NCBI RefSeq assembly: GCF_009601025.1
Contig: NZ_WIVE01000002.1
Coordinates: 62,001 to 126,000 of the forward strand
Source of the DNA: Roseospira navarrensis
GTDB lineage: Bacteria > Pseudomonadota > Alphaproteobacteria > Rhodospirillales > Rhodospirillaceae
DNA: 64,000 nucleotides
Direction: 5' to 3'
The notes under the pieces are model-generated. The model was not told the origin of the DNA. It saw only the letters and a program-made list of their open reading frames with translations, and made no database searches. The position numbers and the translations under genes are program-made. Positions 13,207-21,515 of this stretch are shown piece by piece. Within the stretch, counting starts at the first letter, position 1. Every line of letters begins with the position of its first letter.

Positions 13207-13974
13207 TCAGGTCTGCAGGAAGCGGAGGCGGTCGGCCTCGAACACACCGCAGGTCAGGCGGCCGCTGTCATGCGCGCCGGTGTCCAGCGCGATGCGATTG
13301 GCCAGGATCAAAGGGCGCGGCGTGATGGTGTGCCCATGCACGACGATGGCCCCCAGATCGGCATCGCTGGTCAGGAACGGTCCCCGGATCCAGAGCATGT
13401 CCTCCGGGGCCTGGTGATCGAGCGCCACGCCGGGCCGGACGCCGGCATGCACGAACAGGAAGTCCCCCAGACGGTAGGACATCGTCAGGTTCCGCAGGAA
13501 CACCATGTGACGCTCGGGCAGCGCGTCCAGAAGGGCATCGCGCAGTTCGTTCTCGTCCTGGCCGGTGGGGAACATGGTCCCGGGCGCTTGCACGCCGTAG
13601 CTGGCCAGGGTGGCCATGCCGCCGTTGAACAGCCAGCCGGCCGGATCGCCGACGCCATCCAGGAACGACACCAGGAAGTGTTCGTGGTTGCCCATCAGGA
13701 ACTCGGTTTCCAGTCCCGCGGGCATGCCGTTGCTGAGGATATCCAGGACCCGCCGCGAGCGCGGTCCACGGTCGATGTAGTCCCCCAGGAAGACCGCCAC
13801 GAACCGTTCGACCCCGGTGGCCCCGCGGGCCATGTCCAGGTCGATGGCGTCAAGCATGCGCTCCACCAGATCGGCCCGGCCGTGAATGTCGCCGACGGCG
13901 TACACCCGAACGCCGTCGGGAACCCGACCCGGGGACGGGATCCAGAAATCGACAGGCCAGGCTGTGTCCATCAT
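13207..13974 (-). CDS. Calcineurin-like serine/threonine phosphatase (PPP family)
   Basis: From the ATG at 13974 this is 255 residues. The metallophosphoesterase motifs are clear: YAVGDIHGRADL (GDxHG), FLGDYIDRGPRS (GDYxDRG), FLMGNHEHFL (GNHE) and the later metal-binding His in VHAGVRPG and VVHGHT. The arrangement matches bacterial PrpA/PrpB or ApaH-like phosphatases that act on phosphoproteins or diadenosine polyphosphates; which of these cannot be told. A GTG start at 14010 or 13980 is also possible; GGAGGGAGAG lies 8 bases before the 13980 GTG. It converges with rsmA and is divergent from the degenerate EAL genes. Confidence 0.88.
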   Translation of the reverse strand: MMDTAWPVDFWIPSPGRVPDGVRVYAVGDIHGRADLVERMLDAIDLDMARGATGVERFVAVFLGDYIDRGPRSRRVLDILSNGMPAGLETEFLMGNHEHFLVSFLDGVGDPAGWLFNGGMATLASYGVQAPGTMFPTGQDENELRDALLDALPERHMVFLRNLTMSYRLGDFLFVHAGVRPGVALDHQAPEDMLWIRGPFLTSDADLGAIVVHGHTITPRPLILANRIALDTGAHDSGRLTCGVFEADRLRFLQT

Positions 13975-14092
13975 GGTCACGGGGCTCACTCTCCCTCCAG
14001 AGACGATCACGACGCCGGCGCGGTGGTCCTTGGGACCTTGATGCGCTCACGCGAAACAGGCCGGCCCGCCGCAGCAGGCCACGCCCCGACCG

Positions 14093-14123
14093 CCGGTCAG
14101 GCGGCGGTTTTCCGCCTGACCGG
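14093..14123. repeat. Perfect 12-bp inverted repeat between divergent genes
   Basis: CCGGTCAGGCGG (14093-14104) pairs with CCGCCTGACCGG (14112-14123) across a 7-base loop CGGTTTT. It lies in the 353-bp gap between the phosphatase gene (minus) and the degenerate EAL gene (plus), where both transcripts start, and has no T-run on either side. It therefore does not fit a terminator well and may be an operator or a structured 5' leader. The rest of the gap holds no other recognisable feature. Confidence 0.5.
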
Positions 14124-14327
14124 GGCGCCGGACCTCCCCTGGCCGGTCGCCCCACGTTCATTGCCTCGTCGCCCCGCCCGGCGACGCCCACGGGCGCCAG
14201 CCCCGAACCGGACCGAGGAATCGGATGTGTCCATCTCAATTGGCGGTCGGTGTTCGACCTGTGCTACCGTACCGCCTCGGCGTAAAGACCCCGCCGGAAA
14301 CATCTCTCATTTGATGCAGTGTAACAT

Positions 14328-15701
14328 ATGGGTTCGGGCAACACCTTGGTCCATGGGGACCAGAGTCTTCTGAACGGTCTGGACCGGGTGGAGCGGGCGC
14401 CGGAGGGCTGCCGCGCCGTGTTCCTGGCGCTGTCGCGGCTGCGCCCGGTGCACCGCGACCCCATCCGGCTGCGGCTGGCCGCCCACCTGTTCGAACCGCT
14501 GGTCACGGGCCAGGGCTGCCAGGTCTTCTTGTTGTCCGACGGCGACCTGGTGGTGCTTGGTCGCGATGTGCCGATGTCGATGCTGGAGGCCCACGCGGAG
14601 CGCGTGCGCGCCCTGTTCCGGGCCGATCCCGCCAGCCGCCTGGTGGATGACGTCGCGCCGACGGACGAGCGGCTGTTCATCGTGCATTATGACCTGGAGA
14701 CCGGCGCAAGCCTGCTGCGCCGCCGGGTCGAGGCGAAGGTCGCGGCCTCGACCGCCTCCGAACGCGTGCTGACGCGCACCCAGCCGCCCCCGGCGGACAC
14801 CGCGCCGACCCCGCGTCCCCTGCTCAATCTGACCCGCGCCCTGGAGACCCTGGACATTCGCCAGTTGGTGCGGCGACAGCCCATGGTCCACATCGACTCC
14901 GAGCGGCTGGGTCGGGTGTTCTGCGAGGAGTTCTATGTCTCGGTGGCGGAGGTGCGCCGCCAGTGCGCCCCCACCATGGACGTGAAGCGGAACCGCTGGC
15001 TGTTCCAGGAAGTCTGCCGCCAGCTCGACCCCCGCATCATCTCGAACATCCGGGGGCTGCCGCGCCTGACCGAGGGGGACATCGCCCTCGGCCTCAACCT
15101 GACCCTGGAGACGCTGGTGGGGCCGCAGCTTGATCCGCTGCTGAAGGGTGTCCCGCCGGGCACGCGCATCATCGCGGAAATCGGCGTCACCGACACCTTC
15201 ACCAACCTGGACCTGGTGCCGGCGGCGGCGAAGCGGCTGCGCGCGGCCGGCCACGCCCTGGCGCTGGACGCGGTGGATCCGCGCGCCCTGGCCATGATCA
15301 ACCCCGCCCGCCTGCCCATCGACCACCTGAAGCTGCTGTGGACCGATGACCTGATCGACCCCGCCGCCCGCTGGGACGGTCCCCACCCCGAGGTGGTGAT
15401 CCGCTCGCTGGGACCGGAGCGGCTCGTCCTGTCGCGGGTCGATACCGAACGCGCCGTCATGTGGGGCCTGAAGCACGGCATCCGCATCTTTCAGGGGTTC
15501 TTCATCGACCAGGTGTTCGGCGCGACCACCATGGCCGCCTGCGCCAAGCGCGGCCTGTGCACCCTCACCCAATGCGTGGAGCGCCGGCGCGCCGCCTGTG
15601 GCGGCAGCCGCACCACCTGCCCCAACCCGAAGCAGCTAACCGCCGTGACTCACCTGCGCGCCCTGTCCGGCCCTGCCAGCGGAGGCCCCCGTCGTGTCTG
15701 A
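14328..15701 (+). CDS. Degenerate GGDEF/EAL-like protein, copy 1 (function unknown)
   Basis: The 457-residue soluble protein has two regions. Residues about 20-110 look like a vestigial GGDEF fold (VFLLSDGDLVVLGRD in place of a GGDEF hairpin). Residues about 165-400 resemble an EAL phosphodiesterase: RRQPMVHI, CEEFYVSV at the EAL position, LGLNLT with the conserved Asn, IIAEIGVTD with the conserved Glu, LALDAVD in place of the DD motif, HLKLLW with the conserved Lys, and GIRIFQGFF with the conserved Gln. The loop Glu and one DD Asp are lost, so catalysis is unlikely and a c-di-GMP sensor or scaffold role is an inference. The C-terminus has a cluster of five Cys (about residues 405-431). It overlaps the next gene by 8 bp. 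Confidence 0.7.
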   Translation: MGSGNTLVHGDQSLLNGLDRVERAPEGCRAVFLALSRLRPVHRDPIRLRLAAHLFEPLVTGQGCQVFLLSDGDLVVLGRDVPMSMLEAHAERVRALFRADPASRLVDDVAPTDERLFIVHYDLETGASLLRRRVEAKVAASTASERVLTRTQPPPADTAPTPRPLLNLTRALETLDIRQLVRRQPMVHIDSERLGRVFCEEFYVSVAEVRRQCAPTMDVKRNRWLFQEVCRQLDPRIISNIRGLPRLTEGDIALGLNLTLETLVGPQLDPLLKGVPPGTRIIAEIGVTDTFTNLDLVPAAAKRLRAAGHALALDAVDPRALAMINPARLPIDHLKLLWTDDLIDPAARWDGPHPEVVIRSLGPERLVLSRVDTERAVMWGLKHGIRIFQGFFIDQVFGATTMAACAKRGLCTLTQCVERRRAACGGSRTTCPNPKQLTAVTHLRALSGPASGGPRRV

Positions 15702-17169
15702 GAGCCCCGCCGTCCGCTCCGGCTATCTGCTGTCGAGCTACGTGCGAGAGATCGCCGATGTTCACTACGGGCTGCGCTGCCTTCGCCTCCGGCTGTCCGA
15801 ACTGCGCCCGGACAATCGCGAGGACGATGTGCTGCGCGCGATGGATTCCGCCCTGCGGCCCATGATTCAGGCGGGCAAGGTGCGCGTCTTTCACCTGCCG
15901 GACAGCGACTATCTCCTGAGCTTTCATCGGGACCACATGGACGAGGTGCGCGCGCTGCTGATCCGGCTTCGCTTCCTGGTGCCCGACGACCCGCTGAACG
16001 AGTATTTCGCCGGCCCGGCGGAGGAGGACAATCCTCTGCTGCAGTGGTGGCGGCTGGAGGACGACTTCTCTCGGCTGCGCGCCCTCGCCGAGGACCTTGA
16101 GGCCGAGGTCAGCGCAGGCGGCCGCCCGTCCGGCGGCAGCGGCGCGGTCCGGGCCGCCGCGCGGGAGGCGGCGGCGGAAGACGAGAGGATCCGGGCCGAG
16201 CGCCTCGGGCTCGGGACCGAGGGCGAGGCCGGGGCATCGGGGTCGGACGACGCGGACACCGCCCTCGACCCGGAACGGGCGATGGCGGCGCTGCTGCCGC
16301 CCCTGGCCTCGGGGCCCGGGGCCGCCGCGCCGCTCCGGGCGACCGGCCCCGACGCCCGTTGGACACGGCAGGAGCGACCCGGGCAGAGCCAGGGGCGCCG
16401 CCTGAAACCGATCGACCTGGAAATCCTCGACCGGCTTCAGAACGGCATCGCCGGGGCGGACCTGTCCAACCACGTGCGGCGCCAGCCGGTCTGCGCCCTG
16501 GTGGGCAGCGCTCCGCCGCAGCCGGTGTTCAGCGAGGTGTTCGTCTCCATCCCGGCGTTGCAGGAGACGATTGCGCCCTCCATCGACATCACGGCCAACC
16601 GCTGGCTGTTCCTGCACTTCACCGAGATCCTGGATCACCGCGTGCTGTCCTGGCTGATGCAGGAGGGCGGGCGGCTCGCCCGCACCGGCATCGCCATCAA
16701 CATCAACATTCCCACCATCCTGTCGGAGCACTTCCTGCGCTTCGAGCAGGTGCTGTCGGCGGGCATCCACGGCACCGTGATCCTGGAAGTGCGGGTCGAG
16801 GACGTGTTCGCGGACCTGGAAGCCTTCGCCTTCGCCCGCGACTTCGTGCACCAGCGCGGCTACCGGCTGTGCCTGGACTTCCTGTCGCCGGACCGCATCG
16901 CCATGCTGGACCGGGACCGCATGGGCATCGACCTGCTCAAGCTGTTCTGGACCCCCGGTCTGCCCCGTCAGTTGGAGACCCCCACCGGGCAGCGTGTGGC
17001 GGAGCGCCTGCGGCGCGGCGAGCACGGGCGAACCATCCTGGCCCGGTGCGACGACCCGGCCGCGATCGCCCTGGGCCGGTCCCTGGACATCACCCTGTTC
17101 CAGGGCCATCACGTGGATCGCCTGGTAAGCGACGCCGAGGCCCCGCCGGCCCAGGACCGCCGACGGTGA
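15694..17169 (+). CDS. Degenerate GGDEF/EAL-like protein, copy 2 (function unknown)
   Basis: The 491-residue protein is paralogous to the preceding gene: the N-terminal region has FHLPDSDYLLSFHRD where copy 1 has FLLSDGDLVVLGRD, and the C-terminal region repeats the same degenerate EAL positions (RRQPVCAL, FSEVFVSI, ININIPT, VILEVRVED, LCLDFLSPD, LLKLFW, ITLFQGHHV). The two parts are joined by an Ala/Gly-rich linker at about 140-245. Start is GTG, with GGAGG 8 bases upstream inside the end of copy 1, so translation is coupled. Its TGA overlaps the GTG of the ABC ATPase gene. Enzymatic c-di-GMP turnover looks unlikely because catalytic acidic residues are missing. Function is not recognised. 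Confidence 0.7.
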   Translation: MSESPAVRSGYLLSSYVREIADVHYGLRCLRLRLSELRPDNREDDVLRAMDSALRPMIQAGKVRVFHLPDSDYLLSFHRDHMDEVRALLIRLRFLVPDDPLNEYFAGPAEEDNPLLQWWRLEDDFSRLRALAEDLEAEVSAGGRPSGGSGAVRAAAREAAAEDERIRAERLGLGTEGEAGASGSDDADTALDPERAMAALLPPLASGPGAAAPLRATGPDARWTRQERPGQSQGRRLKPIDLEILDRLQNGIAGADLSNHVRRQPVCALVGSAPPQPVFSEVFVSIPALQETIAPSIDITANRWLFLHFTEILDHRVLSWLMQEGGRLARTGIAININIPTILSEHFLRFEQVLSAGIHGTVILEVRVEDVFADLEAFAFARDFVHQRGYRLCLDFLSPDRIAMLDRDRMGIDLLKLFWTPGLPRQLETPTGQRVAERLRRGEHGRTILARCDDPAAIALGRSLDITLFQGHHVDRLVSDAEAPPAQDRRR

Positions 17170-17918
17170 GCCCGGCCATCGAGGCCGTGGGCCTGACCAA
17201 GGTCTTCGAGGCCTCGGGCGGGTCAGCGGTCACCGCCGTGAACGACATCACCTTCGCCGTGCCGGCGGACTCCACGGTCGGGCTGCTGGGCGGCAACGGC
17301 GCCGGGAAGACCACCACGATTGCCATGATCGTCGGGTTGCTGCTGCCGTCGTCGGGCACGCTGCGGGTGCTGGGGCGCGACATGCTGCACGAGCGGCATC
17401 TGGCCCTGGCCCGCATGAACTTTTCGTCGCCCTATGTGGACCTGCCGCACCGGCTGACCGTGCGCGAGAACCTGACGGTCTATGGCCACCTGTACGGCAT
17501 TCCCCGCCTGCCCGAGCGCATCGAAACGGTGGCCGAGGACCTCCACCTGACCGACCTGCTGCGCCGCCCGGCGGGCAAGCTGTCGGCGGGGCAGAAGACG
17601 CGGGTGTCGCTGGCCAAGGCGCTGTTGAACGATCCGGTGTTGCTGCTGCTGGACGAGCCCACGGCCTCGCTGGACCCGGACACGGGCGACTGGGTGCGCG
17701 ACCACCTCAGCCGCTGGCGCCGGCGCACCGGGGCGACCATCTTCCTCGCCTCCCACAACATGGCCGAGGTGGAGCGGCTGTGCGACGACGTGTTCATCAT
17801 GAAGGGCGGCCGGATCCAGGACGAGGGACCGCCGCGGGCGCTGATCGACCGCTACGGCCGGCGGACCCTGGAGGACGTGTTCCTCGAGATCGCGCGGCGC
17901 CCGGATCCGCTGGCCTGA
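17166..17918 (+). CDS. ABC transporter ATP-binding protein without a permease
   Basis: The 250-residue ATPase has Walker A LGGNGAGKTTT, Q-loop region FSSPYVDLPHRLTVREN, ABC signature KLSAGQKTRVSLAKAL, Walker B VLLLLDEPTASLD and H-loop LASHNMAEVE. This is the layout of ABC-2/DrrA-type exporters. Start GTG at 17166 overlaps the TGA of the upstream gene as GTGA. No membrane subunit follows, because the next gene is on the opposite strand and converges after 12 bp. The cognate permease must be elsewhere, or the ATPase works with the degenerate EAL proteins in some other way. Substrate is unknown. Confidence 0.9.
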   Translation: MSPAIEAVGLTKVFEASGGSAVTAVNDITFAVPADSTVGLLGGNGAGKTTTIAMIVGLLLPSSGTLRVLGRDMLHERHLALARMNFSSPYVDLPHRLTVRENLTVYGHLYGIPRLPERIETVAEDLHLTDLLRRPAGKLSAGQKTRVSLAKALLNDPVLLLLDEPTASLDPDTGDWVRDHLSRWRRRTGATIFLASHNMAEVERLCDDVFIMKGGRIQDEGPPRALIDRYGRRTLEDVFLEIARRPDPLA

Positions 17919-17930
17919 CGGGCCTGTGCG

Positions 17931-18752
17931 TCACGGCTGGCCGGTCAGAACCGGGCAGGCCTCCAGCACGCCGCGCGCGATGGCCTCGGCCAGCATGTCC
18001 TGATGGAACGGATCGCGCAGCCGGGTCTCCTCCTCCGGATGCACGATCACGCCCGCCTCGACCAGAACCGCCGGCATGGCCGCGGTCTTGAGCACGATCA
18101 GATCCGCGAAATCGTGGATGCCCAGGGCCTTGTCGAGCAGCGGCCGGTTCTCTCCCGGGATCGGTTCGGCATGGTGCAGGCTGGGCGCAAGGCCCCAGTC
18201 CGCCAGCGCCCGGCCGATGGCCCGGGCGGCGGCCAGGCTGGCGTCTGACGCCGGGTTCTTGCTGGAAACGAACAGCGAATGACCCTGCGCGTGGCGACTG
18301 AAGCGGGCCGGCCGCCCCTCCAGATCGCCGCGCTCCAGGTACTGCGGCTGCACCGAGTCATGATGGATCGACAGCAGCAGGTTCGCCCCCATGGCCCGCG
18401 CCAGCCGGGGGCGATCCCACAGGTCCGGGGCCCCGCCCGCCTCGGTCAGCACCAGCCGCGCGGCCACCCCGCGACTCACCAGATGGTCGCGCACGCGCGC
18501 GGCCAGCTCCTGATTGAAGGCGTGCTCGGACCGCCCGCGCGCGCTGGTGGCCCCAGGCGACGCCGGGCCGTGCCCGATGTCCACGGCCACGGTCAGGGCC
18601 GAGGGTGCGCACGCCGCCCCAACCGAGTCGGGCGCCAAGACCGCCGCAAGGAGCAGCATCACGGCCCCCGCGCGCCTGTGCCCCCTGTCTCGGCGGCGGA
18701 GGACCGCTCGAAAGGCGGAGAGCCAGCCCTGCGCGCCTTTTAGGCACACCAT
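17931..18752 (-). CDS. N-acetylmuramoyl-L-alanine amidase (Amidase_3)
   Basis: The 273-residue protein cleaves the amide between N-acetylmuramic acid and the stem peptide. It has an N-terminal export signal (AGAVMLLLAAVLAPDSVGAACA). The zinc ligands of the family are visible in VAVDIGHG (His), GRSEHAFN (Glu) and LLSIHHDS (His), with the catalytic Glu in AVLVEAGVIVHPEEE near the C-terminus. No AMIN or SPOR domain is present, so it is a compact periplasmic enzyme. The ATG at 18752 was chosen because the frame upstream (open to 18863) adds no signal-like sequence; no good ribosome-binding site is visible. It converges with the ABC ATPase gene. Confidence 0.88.
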   Translation of the reverse strand: MVCLKGAQGWLSAFRAVLRRRDRGHRRAGAVMLLLAAVLAPDSVGAACAPSALTVAVDIGHGPASPGATSARGRSEHAFNQELAARVRDHLVSRGVAARLVLTEAGGAPDLWDRPRLARAMGANLLLSIHHDSVQPQYLERGDLEGRPARFSRHAQGHSLFVSSKNPASDASLAAARAIGRALADWGLAPSLHHAEPIPGENRPLLDKALGIHDFADLIVLKTAAMPAVLVEAGVIVHPEEETRLRDPFHQDMLAEAIARGVLEACPVLTGQP

Positions 18753-19136
18753 AACAATGCTGGAGGCAGCGTGCCCAATCCGGATGCATTTTACGGCCCG
18801 AGCAAGTCGAAACCCGTGCAATCGTCCTGGGATCACGGTCATGATTTGGAGTGACTTTCCCATTCAACTTGCCCCCATTTGAAAAACAACGTGAAACGCC
18901 GCAGCATATTTTCGGAATAACGATAGGCGGGTCAGGCGCTCTAGTTTGTGCATGTGCGAAATTTTTAATGTGCGGCAGGGTCGCAGTATTTGCGCCCGCG
19001 AAAGGCGCCTGTTGTTTTTTTGAGAGAGCATGCTAACGTCGCCCTCAATACAAAGATGGAGCCCGGTCGCATCGCGCCGCGACCGCGCAGGCCGCCCCTG
19101 CAGACGGCCGGCTCCCGGGAACAGGACGAGGATCGT
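18753..19136. other. Divergent intergenic region upstream of the polyamine-type ABC operon (384 bp)
   Basis: This gap is notably AT-richer than its surroundings around 18870-19030. It must contain the promoters of the amidase gene (minus) and the ABC operon (plus). A terminator-like hairpin lies at 18992-19021, about 115 bases before the ATPase start. No supported gene is present. Confidence 0.4.
18992..19021 (+). terminator. Terminator-like hairpin in the leader of the polyamine-type ABC operon
   Basis: GCGCC (18992-18996) pairs with GGCGC (19004-19008) around loop CCGCGAA, followed by CTG, TTG and then seven T. On the plus strand this resembles a short intrinsic terminator. Because it lies upstream of the operon rather than after a gene on this strand, it could be a leader attenuator or could block read-through. 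The stem is short. Confidence 0.35.
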
Positions 19137-20228
19137 ATGGCGGACATCACCGACCCGTTCGTTCGGTTCATGGACGTTCAAAAAAGCTACGACGGCGAAA
19201 CCCTCGTGGTGAAGAACCTCCAGCTCGACATCGCGAAGGGGGAGTTCCTGACCCTGCTCGGCCCCTCCGGGTCGGGCAAGACCACCTGCCTGATGATGCT
19301 CGCGGGCTTCGAAAGCCCGACCCACGGCGAAATCATCCTCGACGGCGTGCCGATCAGCAACGTGCCGCCGCACAAGCGCGGCATCGGCATGGTGTTCCAG
19401 AACTACGCCCTGTTCCCGCACATGAGCGTCGCCGAAAACGTCGGCTATCCCCTGAAGGTGCGCGGCATGGGCCGTGACGAGATGCACCGGCGCGTCAGAC
19501 GGGTGCTCGACATGGTGGAGCTGGGCCACCTGGGCGGACGTCGGCCCGCGCAGCTCTCCGGCGGCCAGCAGCAGCGTGTTGCGCTGGCCCGCGCCCTGGT
19601 GTTCGAGCCGGCGCTGGTGCTGCTCGACGAGCCGCTGGGCGCCCTGGACAAGAATCTGCGCGAGCAGATGCAGTACGAGTTGAAACACATCCACGAAACC
19701 CTGGGCGTGACCATGGTCTACGTGACCCACGACCAGACCGAGGCCCTGACCATGTCGGACCGCATCGCCGTGTTCGACGACGGCATCATCCAGCAGCTTG
19801 CCGCGCCCTCGACGCTCTACGAGGAGCCGGGCAATTCCTTCGTCGCCCAGTTCATCGGCGAGAACAACCGGCTGCTCGGCACGGTGGAAGCCGTGGATGG
19901 CCAGGAATGCCGGGTGCGGGCCGACAGTGGCGACGTGATTCACGCGCTCGACGTCCGGACCACGGGCGTGGGTGGCCGGACCGAACTTTCGTTGCGGCCG
20001 GAACGCGTTTCGATCAACCCTGGAGCCGGGACGACCCCCAACATCCTCCCCGCCGAGGTGCTCGAAGTGATCTACGTGGGCGACCATATCCGCTCGCGCA
20101 TGAAGGTGTGCGGCCACGACGACTTCATCGTCAAGGTGCCCAACTGGGCCGGGCACGTGCATCTGCGTCAGGGTGAACAGGTCGAGATCGGGTGGTTCGC
20201 CTCGGACTGCCGGGCGCTGGACGCCTGA
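19137..20228 (+). CDS. ABC transporter ATP-binding protein, spermidine/putrescine (PotA) type
   Basis: The 363-residue ATPase has Walker [15 protein letters not shown]-loop [18 protein letters not shown], signature [16 protein letters not shown], Walker [20 protein letters not shown] and H-loop [11 protein letters not shown], followed by a C-terminal TOBE domain (about 275-363). The [11 protein letters not shown] variant is typical of PotA/CysA/PotG importers. The ATG at 19137 gives a normal N-terminus; the frame extends upstream without domain support. It heads an operon with a solute-binding protein and two permeases in the order A-D-B-C. Polyamine or a related amine is the likely substrate class, by family. 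Confidence 0.93.
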   Translation: MADITDPFVRFMDVQKSYDGETLVVKNLQLDIAKGEFLTLLGPSGSGKTTCLMMLAGFESPTHGEIILDGVPISNVPPHKRGIGMVFQNYALFPHMSVAENVGYPLKVRGMGRDEMHRRVRRVLDMVELGHLGGRRPAQLSGGQQQRVALARALVFEPALVLLDEPLGALDKNLREQMQYELKHIHETLGVTMVYVTHDQTEALTMSDRIAVFDDGIIQQLAAPSTLYEEPGNSFVAQFIGENNRLLGTVEAVDGQECRVRADSGDVIHALDVRTTGVGGRTELSLRPERVSINPGAGTTPNILPAEVLEVIYVGDHIRSRMKVCGHDDFIVKVPNWAGHVHLRQGEQVEIGWFASDCRALDA

Positions 20229-20293
20229 CCGGGCCCCGGCCTCCCCTGCCTGTGCCACCCCATACCAAGCAAAGAACAGGGAGTCTGTCATCC

Positions 20294-21394
20294 ATGATCG
20301 AATTGAAGAAGCATCTGCGCGGCACACTCGCCGCGACCTGCGCCCTGGCCATCGCCGCGGCGGCCGGTAACGCGCAGGCCGAGGACCTGAACGTCGTCTC
20401 CTGGGGCGGCGCCTACACCAAGAGCCAGGTGGAGGCCTACCACAACCCCTGGATGGCGGAGACCGGCCACAACATCAACTCCATCGACTACGACGGCAAC
20501 GTGGCCCCGGTGAAGGCCCAGGTGGAATCCGGCAACGTCACCTGGGACGTGGTGGACGTGGAACTGTCAGACGCCGTGCGCCTGTGCGACGAGGGCCTTC
20601 TGGAGCTGGTCGACCTCGACGACCTGCCGCCGGCCGCCGACGGCACCCCGGCCCAGGAGGACTTCATCGAGGGCACCCTGCACGCCTGCGCCGTGGCCTC
20701 GATCATCTGGACCAACATCTACGCCTACGACGAGACCCAGTTCCCGGACAATCCACCGACCACCATCGCCGACCTGTTCGACGTCGAGAACTTCCCCGGG
20801 AAGCGCGGCCTGCGCAAGACCGCCAAGGCGAACCTGGAAATGGCGCTGATGGCCGACGGCGTACCCCCGGCTGAGGTCTATGACGTGCTTTCGACGCCCG
20901 AGGGCGTGGACCGCGCCTTCGCCGTGCTGGACCGCATCAAGGACGACGTGGTGTGGTGGGAGACCGGCGCGCAGCCGCCGCAGATGCTCGCCGATGGCGA
21001 GGTGTCCATGGCCACGGCCTACAACGGCCGCATCTTCAACGCCATCGCGGTCGAAGAGAAGCCGTTCAAGATCGTCTGGCACGGCCAGGTCTGGGACCTG
21101 GACCTGTTCGTGATCCCCAAGGACGCCCCGAACAAGGAACTGGCCTGGGAGTTCATCAAGTTCGCCACCCGGACCGAGCAGCTCGCCGCCCAGGCCGAGT
21201 GGATCTCCTACGGCCCGGCCCGCCAGTCCTCCGTGCCGCTGATCGGCAAGCACGCCGAGGCCGGCATCGAAATGGGCCCGCACATGCCGACGGCGCCGGA
21301 GAACTTCCAGTACGCGCTGCAGAACGACTTCCTGTTCTGGGCCGACCACGCGGATGAGCTGAACGAGCGCTTCAACGCCTGGCTGGCGCAGTAA
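20294..21394 (+). CDS. Periplasmic solute-binding protein, PotD/PotF-like
   Basis: The 366-residue protein has a classic signal peptide (LKKHLRGTLAATCALAIAAAAGNAQA, cut before EDL). The mature part begins LNVVSWGGAYTKSQVEAY, a hallmark of the PotD/PotF family, and carries WDVVDVE and AWEFIKFAT segments of the same family. It would bind substrate in the periplasm and deliver it to the two permeases encoded downstream. Polyamines are the best guess, but related family members bind other small amines or opine-like compounds. GGGAG lies about 10 bases before the ATG. A strong hairpin follows the stop and may raise its level over the permeases. Confidence 0.92.
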   Translation: MIELKKHLRGTLAATCALAIAAAAGNAQAEDLNVVSWGGAYTKSQVEAYHNPWMAETGHNINSIDYDGNVAPVKAQVESGNVTWDVVDVELSDAVRLCDEGLLELVDLDDLPPAADGTPAQEDFIEGTLHACAVASIIWTNIYAYDETQFPDNPPTTIADLFDVENFPGKRGLRKTAKANLEMALMADGVPPAEVYDVLSTPEGVDRAFAVLDRIKDDVVWWETGAQPPQMLADGEVSMATAYNGRIFNAIAVEEKPFKIVWHGQVWDLDLFVIPKDAPNKELAWEFIKFATRTEQLAAQAEWISYGPARQSSVPLIGKHAEAGIEMGPHMPTAPENFQYALQNDFLFWADHADELNERFNAWLAQ

Positions 21395-21420
21395 GCGTCC
21401 CGTCCGCACATCCGGCCGAC

Positions 21421-21452
21421 CCCGGGGCGCGCGCGCCCATCGCCGCCCCGGG
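21421..21452 (+). promoter_or_regulatory. Intercistronic hairpin after the solute-binding protein gene
   Basis: CCCGGGGCG (21421-21429) pairs perfectly with CGCCCCGGG (21444-21452). It lies 27 bases after the binding-protein stop and 63 bases before the first permease start. No T-run follows. Such stems between binding-protein and permease genes commonly protect the upstream mRNA from 3' exonucleases and give excess binding protein; that role is inferred here. Confidence 0.4.
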
Positions 21453-21515
21453 ACGGTTCGGTTCGTCCGCCGATCCCCCTTGCTTCGCCCGATCCCGACC
21501 CCGAGGGACATCGCC

